Notes: generated by a model not told the origin, from the sequence alone. Positions 26,706 through 36,319 are shown, numbered from the stretch's first letter. The stretch is 64,000 bases of DNA from Candidatus Omnitrophota bacterium (GCA_016196565.1 JACPXK010000006.1:62001-126000); one strand, 5' to 3'. A program made the numbers and translations.

Positions 26706-29377
26706 GAATCCCCTAGAAAGACGTCGACGCGAAGCGGCACGCGAAGTTTGTAGGCCTCTTCCATTTCTTTTTTCACCATCGCCGTAAATTTTTCTTTTTC
26801 TTTTTCGATCAAATCAAAAACCAGTTCGTCATGCACTTGCATGATCATGAGGCTTTCGAAACCTTCGTCTTCTATTCTTTTTTGAATGGTGATCATGGCC
26901 AGTTTAATCAGCTCGGCGGCAGAGCCTTGAATCGGCGCGTTGACCGCGGCACGCTCCGCGAATTGCCGGATTTGCATATTTTTAGAATTGATGTCCGGGA
27001 AATAAGAACGCCGGCCCAAAATCGTGGTGAGGAATCCGTTTTTACGGGCGGTTTCTTTTTGGGATTCCAAATAATCTTTGACGGCTTTGTAGCGCTTGAA
27101 ATAGTTTTGAATAAAGGAGTCGGCCTCGGAAATCGAAACGCCCAAATCCTGCGCTAAGCCGTAAGCGGTTTTTCCGTAAATCACGCTGAAATTTACCAGC
27201 TTGGCAAAATTGCGCATTTGGCGTGTTACCTCTTTTTCGCTCGTGCCGTAGAGAATCGTGGCCGTAAAATTATGAATGTCATGGTCGTTTTCGAAGGCAT
27301 GCGTGAGATTGGGATCGCCCGACAAATGCGCCAGAATTCTAAGTTCAATTTGAGAATAATCGGCGGAAAGCATTTTGCGTTTTCCCTTGCCGTCGGGTCT
27401 TGGGATAAAGGCCTTGCGAATCAACCGGCCGCCTTCGGCGCGGATCGGAATATTTTGCAAATTGGGTTCCGTGCTGGAAAGCCGTCCCGTGACCGTCGTG
27501 GTTTGATGATACGAAGTGTGAACCAAGCCGGTTGCCTGATTGACAATGGCGGGCAAAGCATCCAAATAAGTCGATTTCAATTTTGATTTTTCGCGGTATT
27601 CCAAAAGCATTTTGGGAAGTTCGTAAGTCATGGCCAGTTTTTCAAGCACCGTCACATCTGTGGAATATCCCGTTTTCGTGCGGCGTATGGCCGGCAGCTT
27701 CATTTTCGTAAACAGGATGTCGGAAAGTTGTTTTGGGGAATCGATATTGAACTCTTCTCCGGCTTCGCGGTAAATTTTCTGGGAAAGACGATTGAGGTCT
27801 TCTCCCGCATTTTCGGAAAGTTCGGCCAAAAACTTAAGGTCGAGATTCACCCCGTTCATTTCTATTTTGGCCAGGACCTCGGCAAGCGGCAGCTCCACGT
27901 CTTCCATCAGTTTTTCCAGGCCGTGTTCTTTTAATTTATCTTTCAAAACCGGTACAAGACGGAAAACACAATCCGCATCCTCGGCGGCATATTCGGCGAT
28001 TTTCTCGAGCGGGACAAAATCCATGGTAATTTGTTTTTTGCCGGTTCCGATCAAGGAATCGGTGGTGATTTTTTTGACGCCCAGACATTCCAGGCTGATG
28101 TCATCGAGATTGTGATTGCGCCGGAGCGGATTGATCAAATAATTGCCAAGCATGGTGTCAAAACGAATGCCGCGTATTTGAACGCCGCTTCGTTTCATGA
28201 CAATCCAGTCGTATTTAAGGTTTTGCCCGTATTTGGCCAGCGACGAATCTTCCAAAATGGGTCCCACCATCTCGAGAACTTTTTCGAGTGGAAGCCCCGG
28301 GCCTTGATGACGGCTTGAGGCAATGGGAAGATATACGGCTTCATACGCTTTCCAGGAAAAACTCATGCCCACAAGCTCTGCTTTCATGGGATCGCTGGAA
28401 GTGGTTTCCGTATCAAAACTAAAGGCTTTGGATTTTTTTAAATCGATGGCGAGCTTTTCTAATTCTTTCTCGTTTTGAACAATGCTGTACGAGCGATTCT
28501 CCATTCCCGCTTCGCCTGTGGGCATACAACTTTTCATCAGGGTACGGAATTCAAAACGTTTGAAAAATTCCAGAAGCCGGTTTTGATCCGGAGGAAGGAC
28601 TTTCATTTCTTCCCAATGAATTTCAAAAGGCACTTGGGTATCGATCATGGCCAGGTCTTTGGAAAGGCGGGCAAGCTGCTCGTTTTCCTTAAACAAGGCT
28701 TGCTGCGATTTGGATTTCAGGCGGCTGGTATGGGCCAGAAGATTTTCCACGGATCCGAATTCATGAATAAGTTTGATGGCGGTTTTTTCTCCAATACCCG
28801 GCACGCCGGGAATATTGTCGGAGGCATCGCCCATCAAAGCCATGACATCCACCACTTTTTCGGGGCCGAGGCCGTCGAATTTTTTTTCAACTTCTTTGGC
28901 ATCAAAAATCATATTTTCTTTATAGGGGTTTAAAACCTTAATCCTTTCACTCACGAGCTGAAACATATCCTTGTCGCCTGTCACCAGAAGGACATCCATG
29001 CCCTTTTTTTGCGCCTTGCCGGCAAGCGTGCCGAGCAGGTCATCGGCCTCAAAACCCGCCACTTCATAAAGGGCTAGCGGCCAGGCACGGCAAAAATCTT
29101 TAATCGGTTCAAGCTGCGGGACCAAATCATCCGGCATGGGTTTGCGGTGAGCCTTATAGTCCTTGTAACGATCGTGGCGGAAGGTCGGTTCCTTCCGGTC
29201 AAAGCAAATGGCAAGATAATCCGGTTTTTGCTCTTCGACGAGCTTGCGCATCATGGTAACAAAACCATAAATGGCGTTGGTCGGCTCTCCCCGGGAATTC
29301 GACAGAGAGCGGATGGCATAATAGGCCCGGTAGCAAAACGAAGTGCCGTCGATTAAAAAAATCTTAGGACGATCCAT
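26690..29377 (-). CDS. polA: DNA polymerase I with 5'-3' and 3'-5' exonuclease domains
   Basis: 895 residues. The flap-nuclease domain (1-290) has FLIDGTSFCYRAYYA, GFEADDLLGTLA and GDASDNIPGVPGIGEKTA. The proofreading domain is intact: FDTETTSSDP, NLKYDW and YAAEDADCVF supply its acidic residues. The polymerase domain has ADYSQIELRILAHLS, RNFAKLVNFSVIYGKTAYGLAQ and MQVHDELVF. A TATAAT sequence lies upstream at 29414-29419. Confidence 0.96.
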   Translation of the reverse strand: MDRPKIFLIDGTSFCYRAYYAIRSLSNSRGEPTNAIYGFVTMMRKLVEEQKPDYLAICFDRKEPTFRHDRYKDYKAHRKPMPDDLVPQLEPIKDFCRAWPLALYEVAGFEADDLLGTLAGKAQKKGMDVLLVTGDKDMFQLVSERIKVLNPYKENMIFDAKEVEKKFDGLGPEKVVDVMALMGDASDNIPGVPGIGEKTAIKLIHEFGSVENLLAHTSRLKSKSQQALFKENEQLARLSKDLAMIDTQVPFEIHWEEMKVLPPDQNRLLEFFKRFEFRTLMKSCMPTGEAGMENRSYSIVQNEKELEKLAIDLKKSKAFSFDTETTSSDPMKAELVGMSFSWKAYEAVYLPIASSRHQGPGLPLEKVLEMVGPILEDSSLAKYGQNLKYDWIVMKRSGVQIRGIRFDTMLGNYLINPLRRNHNLDDISLECLGVKKITTDSLIGTGKKQITMDFVPLEKIAEYAAEDADCVFRLVPVLKDKLKEHGLEKLMEDVELPLAEVLAKIEMNGVNLDLKFLAELSENAGEDLNRLSQKIYREAGEEFNIDSPKQLSDILFTKMKLPAIRRTKTGYSTDVTVLEKLAMTYELPKMLLEYREKSKLKSTYLDALPAIVNQATGLVHTSYHQTTTVTGRLSSTEPNLQNIPIRAEGGRLIRKAFIPRPDGKGKRKMLSADYSQIELRILAHLSGDPNLTHAFENDHDIHNFTATILYGTSEKEVTRQMRNFAKLVNFSVIYGKTAYGLAQDLGVSISEADSFIQNYFKRYKAVKDYLESQKETARKNGFLTTILGRRSYFPDINSKNMQIRQFAERAAVNAPIQGSAAELIKLAMITIQKRIEDEGFESLMIMQVHDELVFDLIEKEKEKFTAMVKKEMEEAYKLRVPLRVDVFLGDSWYKN

Positions 29378-29413
29378 TAATTCATCGGTATGAGAAGGAA
29401 TGTGATTATTGTG

Positions 29414-29419
29414 ATTATA
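29414..29419 (-). promoter_or_regulatory. Candidate -10 element for the polA operon
   Basis: On the minus strand a perfect TATAAT occurs about 37 bases before the polA ATG. No clear -35 is present at 17 bases (TTCGAA), so this is tentative. Confidence 0.35.
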
Positions 29420-29526
29420 TTGATAGGTTTGGAAATTTCGAAAGTTTCTAGCGGAACTTGGATTGGCCTATCCCTAAAAGCGGGCATAGGATATCCAAAG
29501 TCCCACTATCCGTCAAGCGATTATTT

Positions 29527-30038
29527 TCAAGCTGTCTTTCCTTTGGGTCCGCTGGTCTGAGCGTGGTTACTAAGGGTTGCAAGGACACTTTTGAGTTTTT
29601 GATTGAGCCTTTCGACTTCATGAAGTGGGGTTTCTTTGACCAGGGGCTTGGCATTGTGATCGATCACTTCGAGGAATTTTGCCATATCAAAAGGCTTCAT
29701 AAGAAAATCGGTGACGCCAAGTTGGGTGGCCTGGCTGCGGGTTTCCGGAGCGTCATAGGCCGTGATGACGATAAAACCCGATTTTCCTGCTCCCGCTTTT
29801 TTTGAAAATCCTGAATATGCTGAATGGTCATCAAACCATCCAGTCCCGGCATTCGAATATCACATAAGACAAGATGAAAAAATCCGCTTTTGGCTTTTTT
29901 GATGCCTTCGTAACCGTCGCGGGCCACATCCACGAAATAGCCGTCCTTTTCGAGCAGGCGCTTTAAGGTTCGCGTCAGCAAAGGATCGTCATCAATCACA
30001 AGGAGGTAGGCTTTTTCGGTCCCGGGTGTAAGCGTCAA
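29527..30038 (-). CDS. Response regulator receiver protein, split by a -1 frameshift
   Basis: The zero frame from TTG 30038 (AAGGGG upstream) encodes a receiver start with VIDDDP and LCDIRMPG, then leaves the family pattern. The -1 frame continues with FIVITAYDAPETR, LGVTDFLMKPFDM and a C-terminal helical tail to the TGA at 29529-29527. Both halves together give a complete receiver of about 170 residues with Asp, Thr and Lys all present. The switch point is CAA AAA AAG, an A_AAA_AAG heptamer (29802-29796) identical to the E. coli dnaX slippery site. It follows pilT by 79 bases, so a role in motility or pilus control is possible. Confidence 0.75.
29796..29802 (-). promoter_or_regulatory. A_AAA_AAG slippery heptamer, putative -1 frameshift site
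   Basis: The heptamer is in the correct register of the zero frame. Slipping by -1 gives AAA AAA and then GCG GGA, which continues the receiver domain without a break to its normal end. Confidence 0.45.
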
Positions 30039-30117
30039 ACAAATCGCCCCCCTTCAGACAGGCTGGAACAATCGAGAGTATTATAAGACAAGTAAGGAAA
30101 ACATAAAACCCGGGAAA

Positions 30118-31203
30118 TTACTTTTTAAGGACGGGTGCAGCGGCCATGGGCTTGGCGGCCCGATTGGCAAGTTCTTTGGGATCCTGGGCCATCTCTAACA
30201 TGGCGTCATAACTGATGATACCTGCCGCGTGCAATTCCTTAAGATGATCATCCAGGCTCTTCATTCCATATTTCATGCCGGTTTGTATTTCGGAGACAAT
30301 TTGAAAGGTTTTGCCTTCCCGGATGAGATTGCGAATGGCCGGAGTAGCAATCATGATTTCAAAAGCCCCGACACGGCCGCGGCCGTCAAGGCGTGGAATA
30401 AGGGCTTGAGAAACTACCCCGATTAAAGTGGATGAAAGCTGAACCCTTACTTGTAATTGTTGATGGGCCGGGAAAACATCGATAATACGGTCCACGGTGC
30501 GGGCCGCGCCCGTTGTGTGAAGGGTCGAGAAAACAAGATGCCCGGTTTCAGCCGCCCGTATGGCCGCCTCCATAGTGGCAAGATCTCTCATTTCACCGAT
30601 CAAAATCACATCCGGATCTTGGCGCAGGGCCTTGACCACCGCTTCAGAAAAACTTTCAATGTCTTGACCCAATTCACGCTGGGTGACAATGCCCTTTTTA
30701 TGGGGATGCACAAATTCGATAGGATCTTCCACGGTAATAATATGACGGGCGAAGTTTTCATTGATGTAATTGAGCATGGTGGCCAGTGTCGTGGTTTTGC
30801 CCGATCCCGTGGGACCGGTGACAAGAATCAAGCCGCGGGGACGCGATAAAAGTTCGACCAAGGCTTTGGGGAGCCCGATTTGTTCAAAAGTAAAAAACCG
30901 GGAAGGAAGCAGCCGCAGCACCATCGCGTAGGTGCCCTGTTGTTTGAAACAGGAAACGCGAAAGCGCGCTTTATTGTCAAAAGAAAATCCGAAATCAATA
31001 CCCCCCACCTCTTCGACTTTTTTTCTCTGTTCTTCGGTGGTGATTTCGCGCGCTAAATTTTCCGTGTCTTCCGCCGTGAGGGGCTTGTTATCGATCGAAA
31101 CGATTTGGCCGGAAATACGGACGGAGCGGGGCCGCCCTACGCTCAGATGAATGTCGGAGGCCTCTTTTTGAATCGCGTAATTTAGGATTTCTTCAATAGC
31201 CAT
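30118..31203 (-). CDS. pilT: Twitching-motility / type IV pilus retraction ATPase
   Basis: 361 residues from ATG 31203 (AAGG upstream), preferred over the longer frame to 31344. N-terminal PAS-like part with ASDIHLSVGRPRSVRISG, then the ATPase core: GPTGSGKTTTLATML, ITVEDPIEFVHPHKK (Asp box), LIGEMRDLATMEAAIRAAETGHLVFSTLHT (Walker B and His box). It powers retraction of type IV pili. No pilin or assembly gene lies in the window. Confidence 0.93.
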   Translation of the reverse strand: MAIEEILNYAIQKEASDIHLSVGRPRSVRISGQIVSIDNKPLTAEDTENLAREITTEEQRKKVEEVGGIDFGFSFDNKARFRVSCFKQQGTYAMVLRLLPSRFFTFEQIGLPKALVELLSRPRGLILVTGPTGSGKTTTLATMLNYINENFARHIITVEDPIEFVHPHKKGIVTQRELGQDIESFSEAVVKALRQDPDVILIGEMRDLATMEAAIRAAETGHLVFSTLHTTGAARTVDRIIDVFPAHQQLQVRVQLSSTLIGVVSQALIPRLDGRGRVGAFEIMIATPAIRNLIREGKTFQIVSEIQTGMKYGMKSLDDHLKELHAAGIISYDAMLEMAQDPKELANRAAKPMAAAPVLKK

Positions 31204-31276
31204 AATAACCTTGGTTAAAGTGTAACATACACCTTTAATGTCGTCCGGGAACGCTTGATTCCTTAGGCCTCTTTCG

Positions 31277-31819
31277 TCAGGACCATGCCATGAAAATGGC
31301 CAGAAGGCCGGTAAGGGCAAGGGATAAAAGCGAAGTCGTAACAAAAAAAAGAGGAAACCCTGAAAGGGATTTGGGAACCGGGGTCAAAAGAAGATGCTCT
31401 TTCAACCCTAAAATGAATATTTCAAAAATTAAAACGCCCAAAGTAAAACAGGCCCAAGCCGTGATTTTGACCGGGATCGAAAAAAGAAGAGGGTCCGTCA
31501 TGATAAAAATAGTAAGGCCGAAGAGCACGAGGAAGAAATCATTCCCCTTTTTCAATAAAAGCCTTAAACCGTAAGCGCTCGCCCAAATCGCGAAAAGCTT
31601 GATTTCTATCTGCCGCGCCATAACCGTTCCCAATGTCAGTGCAGCAGGATTTAAAGCAAGGATCGCGCTGAAAATTAAAATGAGCAAAAGGCTCGCAGCG
31701 CTCAGAAATAAAATTTCTTCCATGAGAAGAAAAATATTCCGCGTGATTCTTTGTCTTTTCTCTTTTTTAAAAGCCAAGATCATGGCCCAGCCGATGGCCA
31801 GAAAAAGATAAGTCTTCAC
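31277..31819 (-). CDS. Five-to-six-helix membrane protein in the Rnf-like cluster
   Basis: 180 residues, almost wholly hydrophobic with about six membrane helices. Its place after RnfC and RnfD genes, and its size, suggest the position of RnfA/RnfE. The conserved 'NN(F/Y)VL...LG(L/I)CP' signature of those subunits is not present, so I do not assign it to them. Overlaps the preceding gene by 4 bases. Confidence 0.55.
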   Translation of the reverse strand: MKTYLFLAIGWAMILAFKKEKRQRITRNIFLLMEEILFLSAASLLLILIFSAILALNPAALTLGTVMARQIEIKLFAIWASAYGLRLLLKKGNDFFLVLFGLTIFIMTDPLLFSIPVKITAWACFTLGVLIFEIFILGLKEHLLLTPVPKSLSGFPLFFVTTSLLSLALTGLLAIFMAWS

Positions 31820-32301
31820 GATTCCCCCTTTAAGGCCGCCGCAAGACGGTATTTGATCGCCAGAAAAGAAAAAACAGCGAGGGCGAAAAGCGCGCCGGCC
31901 GGATGCTCAAAAAAAGAAAAAGAAAGATATTTTCCGGAAATGCTTGAGCAAATTCCCAGAAAGACGGCCGCCATCCAGAAACCCGTGCCCAGCCAAAAAA
32001 TTTTTCTTGCCCTATTTTTCTTCTGGCGCTTCTGAAAAATCTCTTCCGGAAAAAGAAAATAAAGGCTGACGGCCCACCAAGGCGGCAAATCCCAAAGATA
32101 AAATCCGGTTTGAGCCATGATACCGATCCAAATAACCAGCGCCCATTTCTTCCAAGGTTCCGGGCAAAAAGGGGCGGTCATTTTAAAAAAAAGGGCCGCC
32201 AGCCATAAATGTAAGGCTGTTAAAACACCCAGCAAAAAAGCCTCTTGAAAACGAAGCGTAAAAATCAAAAGCGGAAGAACAGCCAGAAGAATTTTATCCA
32301 T
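31816..32301 (-). CDS. Membrane protein in the Rnf-like cluster, unknown
   Basis: About 161 residues from ATG 32301, which overlaps the rnfD-like stop by 8 bases. About five membrane helices with aromatic-rich loops (FYLWDLPPWWAVSLYFLFPEE). The longer frame to 32367 adds a non-hydrophobic Pro/Arg/Gly-rich piece that looks like out-of-frame coding, so I reject it. No family recognised. Confidence 0.5.
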   Translation of the reverse strand: MDKILLAVLPLLIFTLRFQEAFLLGVLTALHLWLAALFFKMTAPFCPEPWKKWALVIWIGIMAQTGFYLWDLPPWWAVSLYFLFPEEIFQKRQKKNRARKIFWLGTGFWMAAVFLGICSSISGKYLSFSFFEHPAGALFALAVFSFLAIKYRLAAALKGES

Positions 32302-33127
32302 AAAGAGATGGGGACGGCGGGGCCCGCCGGGTTCGAAACCATGCCTCCAGCCACGGCACCATGGCATTCAGGATCAAAACCGAATAGGCCGTAGCCTGAA
32401 GATAACTGACACCGCGTGCCTTTAAAAATAGCGCCAGGCCGGCCGCAAGAATCATGAAAATTTTTGCGGCCCGCTTTGTTAGCGGGGTTGTCACCGGATC
32501 CGTTACCACAAAAAAGGCCGTCAAATAAGTAAGGCTGGAGGCCAGAAAAAAAGAAGCTCCCAGGCCAAAGAGATAGGAAAAAATCAACCCACCGGCAAGA
32601 TAAAAAAAGGGGAATTCCCAATTCGCAACCTTTAACCAGCATAATAAAATTCCGCCCAGCACAAAACAAAAAATAAAAACCGTGGAAGCCGGAGCGGTTT
32701 CGATCCCCGCCGGCCAATTCATGGCTTGAGGAAAGTTGATTTGAAGAAAAATCCTTCCGATCAAGGCAGGATTAAAAGGATTGGCCCCCAACCCCCCGAA
32801 ACACATTTTGCCGGCAAAAACGGCGAAGAATGCGCCGCCGGCAGCCATCCACAAAGGAATATCCGCGGGAAGAAAAAGCACATAAAGAAGGGCGGTAAAA
32901 AGGGAGCTTCCGTCTTCAAGAGAAATTTTTATTCTGAATAATTTTCCTCCGGAAACTTCCGCCAAAAACGCTCCGGCGATCGAGGCAAGAATCAACCAAA
33001 GACCATCAAGGCGAAAAAAAATGAGGAAGGCAAGGATGGCCGGAAAAAGCGCTCCCACGGTTTTTGCCATCAATGCGGGAACGGATTCTCCGCCATGAAT
33101 GTGTGGGGCGCTGTCACCCGCAGACAT
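32294..33127 (-). CDS. rnfD: RnfD/NqrB-family membrane subunit
   Basis: 277 residues, about eight to nine membrane helices. The family hallmark GGLGANPFNPALIGRIFLQ is present. The region FVVTDPVTTPLTKRA matches the periplasm-facing end of RnfD, with Thr residues available for the covalent FMN. In Rnf complexes this subunit carries electrons across the membrane while pumping Na+ or H+. Follows the DsbA-like gene directly. Confidence 0.85.
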   Translation of the reverse strand: MSAGDSAPHIHGGESVPALMAKTVGALFPAILAFLIFFRLDGLWLILASIAGAFLAEVSGGKLFRIKISLEDGSSLFTALLYVLFLPADIPLWMAAGGAFFAVFAGKMCFGGLGANPFNPALIGRIFLQINFPQAMNWPAGIETAPASTVFIFCFVLGGILLCWLKVANWEFPFFYLAGGLIFSYLFGLGASFFLASSLTYLTAFFVVTDPVTTPLTKRAAKIFMILAAGLALFLKARGVSYLQATAYSVLILNAMVPWLEAWFRTRRAPPSPSLYG

Positions 33128-33871
33128 TTATTTTTTCGTAGAAAGTTCGGCTTGCACGACTTGGCTAATAGCTTCGTACGGCTGCGCGCCGGAAAGTAAT
33201 TTGCCGTTCACAAAAAGGGTGGGCGTCCCGCGTACGCCGGCTTTATTTCCGGCAGCAATATCTTTTTCCACCTCGGCTTTATGACGTCCACTTTTCAGAC
33301 AATCTGAAAACTTTTTCTCATCCAATTTGATTTTTTTAGCAATCTCGGCGAGGGCGGCTTCTCCTTGCGGCGGCTGATCCATGGAAAAGATCACTTGGTG
33401 AAAATCCCAAAACTTGCCCTGTTCCGCGGCACAACCGGAGGCTTCGTGGGTTTTATCGGCCCCCACATGCATAGGCAAAGGAAAGTGACGCCACACACGG
33501 CGGACTTTGCCGGAATAATTTTTCATAATCTCATCGATTATCGGACTCAAACGTTTGCAAAAAGGACAATGAAAATCACTGAATTCCACCAGGGTCACGG
33601 CGGCCTTTTCAGGGCCTTGCGACGGCTTTCCTGTCAAATCCTGAAAGTTGACAATCGGCGGTGGAGCCGGAGGGATAGTGGGACTAGGGCGTGCTCCTGC
33701 TTTTACGGCGCCTTGAACGGCCGGTTGTTGAGCAGCAAGCCGTTCAATTTTTTCCGTAAACCAGGTGTAACGGAAAAAATCCCATCCCTGAATAAGAAAA
33801 ACAAGAATAAGGACAAAAAGCGTCCCTGCGAGAAATCCTTTTACGAAATTATCATTGATTTCAACTTTCAT
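33128..33871 (-). CDS. Membrane-anchored DsbA-like thioredoxin-fold protein
   Basis: 247 residues. One N-terminal membrane helix (GFLAGTLFVLILVFLIQGW), a Pro/Ala-rich spacer, then a DsbA/DsbG-type thioredoxin fold (about 85-247): VEFSDFHCPFCKRLSP (CPFC redox site), RHFPLPMHVGADKTHEASGCAAEQGKFWDFH and the cis-Pro loop RGTPTLFVNG. It acts on disulfides in the periplasm. Its insertion between rnfC and rnfD with overlaps on the rnfC side is unusual and suggests a link to the Rnf-like complex. Confidence 0.87.
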   Translation of the reverse strand: MKVEINDNFVKGFLAGTLFVLILVFLIQGWDFFRYTWFTEKIERLAAQQPAVQGAVKAGARPSPTIPPAPPPIVNFQDLTGKPSQGPEKAAVTLVEFSDFHCPFCKRLSPIIDEIMKNYSGKVRRVWRHFPLPMHVGADKTHEASGCAAEQGKFWDFHQVIFSMDQPPQGEAALAEIAKKIKLDEKKFSDCLKSGRHKAEVEKDIAAGNKAGVRGTPTLFVNGKLLSGAQPYEAISQVVQAELSTKK

Positions 33872-35207
33872 ATTTGTCTCCCATTAGATTGAAACTTCGA
33901 GTTTCAATCTGCTTATTAGTTTTTGCTTCACGCATAAGTTCGGTCATGGGGCGATGGGCCGGACAAACATAGGAACAAAGCCCGCATTCTGTGCATAATT
34001 TAACGTCTTCTTCTTCAATAAATTCAAAAAGATTTTTTTCGACTGCAAGCGTTATTTGAGCCGGAGAAATCTCTGCCGGACAAACTTCGAGGCAACGACC
34101 GCAGCGAATGCAGGGCTCGATATCCGCGGCATTCCTCTCTTCAATTAATTCCTTCGGTAAAGCAAGGATAGCACGCGTCCCGGCCGTCACCGGAATCTCG
34201 AGACTGGATTGAGCCACCCCTCGCATGGGGCCTCCCATAATCACTCTGCCGGGTTCCCGCAAAAGACCGCGGGCGTTTTTAACACAATCGGAAAAGGAGG
34301 TGCCGATCCGCACCCAGATATTTTTAGGCTCTATCACGCATTCTCCTCCTACGGTGAGAGCCTTTTCATAAAACGGTTTTTGTAAAAAAACTGCTTCATA
34401 AACCGCGAAGGCCGTGGCAACGGAAAAAACCAGCGTGTTATCCGAAGGCTGCAGGGAATGATTCAACAGGACGGACGGGACAAGCCAAGATTCATCTTCT
34501 TGAGGATAACATGTGGGTAAAATCGTGGTGTCAAAATTTTTCCATTTAAGAAAATAAATTTTACTCTTTAGAAGTTCCGCCGGTTCCAATTTATTATCTT
34601 CCAGGGCAATCAAGACTTGCGCAGCCCCTAGGATATGACGTAGAACTTCCGCGCCTTTTAAGATTTCAACCGGATGAGACATCATCAAGGCATGATCACT
34701 GCTAAGATAAGGTTCCGATTCGCATCCATTTAAAATGAGGGTGTGAATTTTACCGCCGCCTTCCAGGGCTTTTCGAATCTTGACATGAACCGGCACATTG
34801 CTTTCTCCCAAATCGACGATCCCGGAATCTTGAAAAAGAGAAAACATTTCTTCCCGGGATAATTTTTCCCAATTTGGTTTTGAAGCGCCAGTTTCCACTA
34901 TTTCGTCCCGTCCATCATTTGTAATTTCAATGGCCGGGGACGTTTTTCGTATGGGGTGGGAGAAGGAACGGATCGCGGTAATTTCGCCGGAAAGGCTGGC
35001 ATGCACCGCTACGCCATCGGGATGATCGGGGCGCGCAATTTTTTCACCCAAACGTACCCGGTCTCCCACTTTGACCAGCGCAGTTGCGGCCGGCATGTTT
35101 GCCGCCATTAAAGGAATGCGTACTTTTTGAGGAGAACGAGGACGTGCGATGGTCCAGGCAATAAGGGTAGATTCTTTTTTGGCGTTTAAACGCAGGCCGC
35201 CGCGCAT
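33861..35207 (-). CDS. rnfC: RnfC-like electron-transport subunit
   Basis: 448 residues. It has the N-terminal barrel-sandwich part (RIPLMAANMPAATALVKVGDRVRLGEKIA), a flavin/NADH-binding-like middle (ILNGCESEPYLSSDHALMM, VMGGPMRG-type sequence at IMGGPMRGVAQ) and two 4Fe-4S motifs near the end: CIRCGRCLEVCPAEISP and CTECGLCSYVCPAHRPM. In Rnf it takes electrons to or from NADH. It starts one base after the mnmA stop. Confidence 0.87.
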   Translation of the reverse strand: MRGGLRLNAKKESTLIAWTIARPRSPQKVRIPLMAANMPAATALVKVGDRVRLGEKIARPDHPDGVAVHASLSGEITAIRSFSHPIRKTSPAIEITNDGRDEIVETGASKPNWEKLSREEMFSLFQDSGIVDLGESNVPVHVKIRKALEGGGKIHTLILNGCESEPYLSSDHALMMSHPVEILKGAEVLRHILGAAQVLIALEDNKLEPAELLKSKIYFLKWKNFDTTILPTCYPQEDESWLVPSVLLNHSLQPSDNTLVFSVATAFAVYEAVFLQKPFYEKALTVGGECVIEPKNIWVRIGTSFSDCVKNARGLLREPGRVIMGGPMRGVAQSSLEIPVTAGTRAILALPKELIEERNAADIEPCIRCGRCLEVCPAEISPAQITLAVEKNLFEFIEEEDVKLCTECGLCSYVCPAHRPMTELMREAKTNKQIETRSFNLMGDKYES

Positions 35208-36308
35208 TTAAAAATACCGGTCAATCCATCCTCCCCCTAAAACGCGCGGGCCCTCATAAAAAACCGCGCCTTGGCCGGGAGTGATGGCTTCTTGGGCTTC
35301 ATCAAAATTCACTTCTACTTGATGATCATTTAAAAGACGAAGTGTTGCAGGTGCTTTTTCATGTTGAGAACGGATTTTGACATGGGCGCGAATTTCCGGG
35401 GTCTCGGGTTTTAAAAACCACTTCATCCTTCCCACCTCACAACGCCGGTTCATGACATCTTGTTTGTTTCCCACCACAACTTCGTTTTGTTCGGGATGGG
35501 TCTGGACAACATACAATCTTTCCTTGGCGGCAACGCCGAGTCCTCGCCGCTGGCCGCGCGTATAATGAAAAAATCCTTCGTGTTTGCCTAAAATTTTTCC
35601 TTCGCGCGTGCGTATTGTTCCTGTATTTTCAGCACCGGTCTCGGCCGCCCGGACAAATTCCCTTTCGATAAAAGACCCGTAATCATTGCTGGGGATAAAG
35701 CAAATTTCCTGGGAATCGGGTTTGTTCATCACGCAAAGATTTTTTTGTCTGGCAATTCGGCGAATTTCGGTTTTCGTGAAACGGCCGATAGGAAGGAAGA
35801 GAAATTCTAAAATATCTTTTCCGAGGGGAAAAAGGACGTAGCTTTGATCTTTCCCGGGATCGACCCCTTCCTGAAGAAAGAAAGAACCGCGGTTTTCATC
35901 ATAAGCTACTTGGGCATAATGGCCGGTTGCAATATGGTCATAGCCCAGCTGCCGGGCACGCTCAAGAAAAAGCCGGAATTTGATATGCTCATTGCAGGCA
36001 ATGCAGGGATTGGGCGTTCTTCCCTTCATATACTCCGAGGCAAAATAATCTACGACGTGTTTTTTAAAATCTTTTTCGAAATTGAAAACCCAATAAGGAA
36101 TGTTCAAAGTATCGGCCACATGACGCGCATCTTCCACGCCCGAAAGCCCGCAGCAAGCACGCGTATTGCGGTCCGCGCATTCCCCGGATGCCCAGGTCCG
36201 GATCGTGGCGCCGGCCACATCATGGCCTTCTTCCTTTAATAAGGCGGCCGTCACCGAGCTGTCAACGCCTCCGCTCATAGCGACAAGGATTTTCTTTTTT
36301 TCCATCAT
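35208..36308 (-). CDS. mnmA: tRNA-specific 2-thiouridylase
   Basis: 366 residues. ATP-binding SGGVDSSVTAALL, catalytic Cys in TPNPCIACNEHIKF and second Cys in DSQEICFIPSNDYG, C-terminal beta-barrel. It makes s2U34 in Glu, Gln and Lys tRNAs. It needs a sulfur donor relay that is not encoded here. Confidence 0.95.
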   Translation of the reverse strand: MMEKKKILVAMSGGVDSSVTAALLKEEGHDVAGATIRTWASGECADRNTRACCGLSGVEDARHVADTLNIPYWVFNFEKDFKKHVVDYFASEYMKGRTPNPCIACNEHIKFRLFLERARQLGYDHIATGHYAQVAYDENRGSFFLQEGVDPGKDQSYVLFPLGKDILEFLFLPIGRFTKTEIRRIARQKNLCVMNKPDSQEICFIPSNDYGSFIEREFVRAAETGAENTGTIRTREGKILGKHEGFFHYTRGQRRGLGVAAKERLYVVQTHPEQNEVVVGNKQDVMNRRCEVGRMKWFLKPETPEIRAHVKIRSQHEKAPATLRLLNDHQVEVNFDEAQEAITPGQGAVFYEGPRVLGGGWIDRYF

Positions 36309-36319
36309 AAACCCCAGAC

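Noticed and set aside
31204..31344. N-terminal extension of PilT
   Set aside because: Family similarity begins at ATG 31203, and the extension overlaps the preceding membrane-protein gene.
31277..32301. Assigning the two membrane genes as rnfA and rnfE
   Set aside because: The conserved Asn-Asn and Gly-x-Cys-Pro signatures of these subunits are absent, so position alone is not enough.
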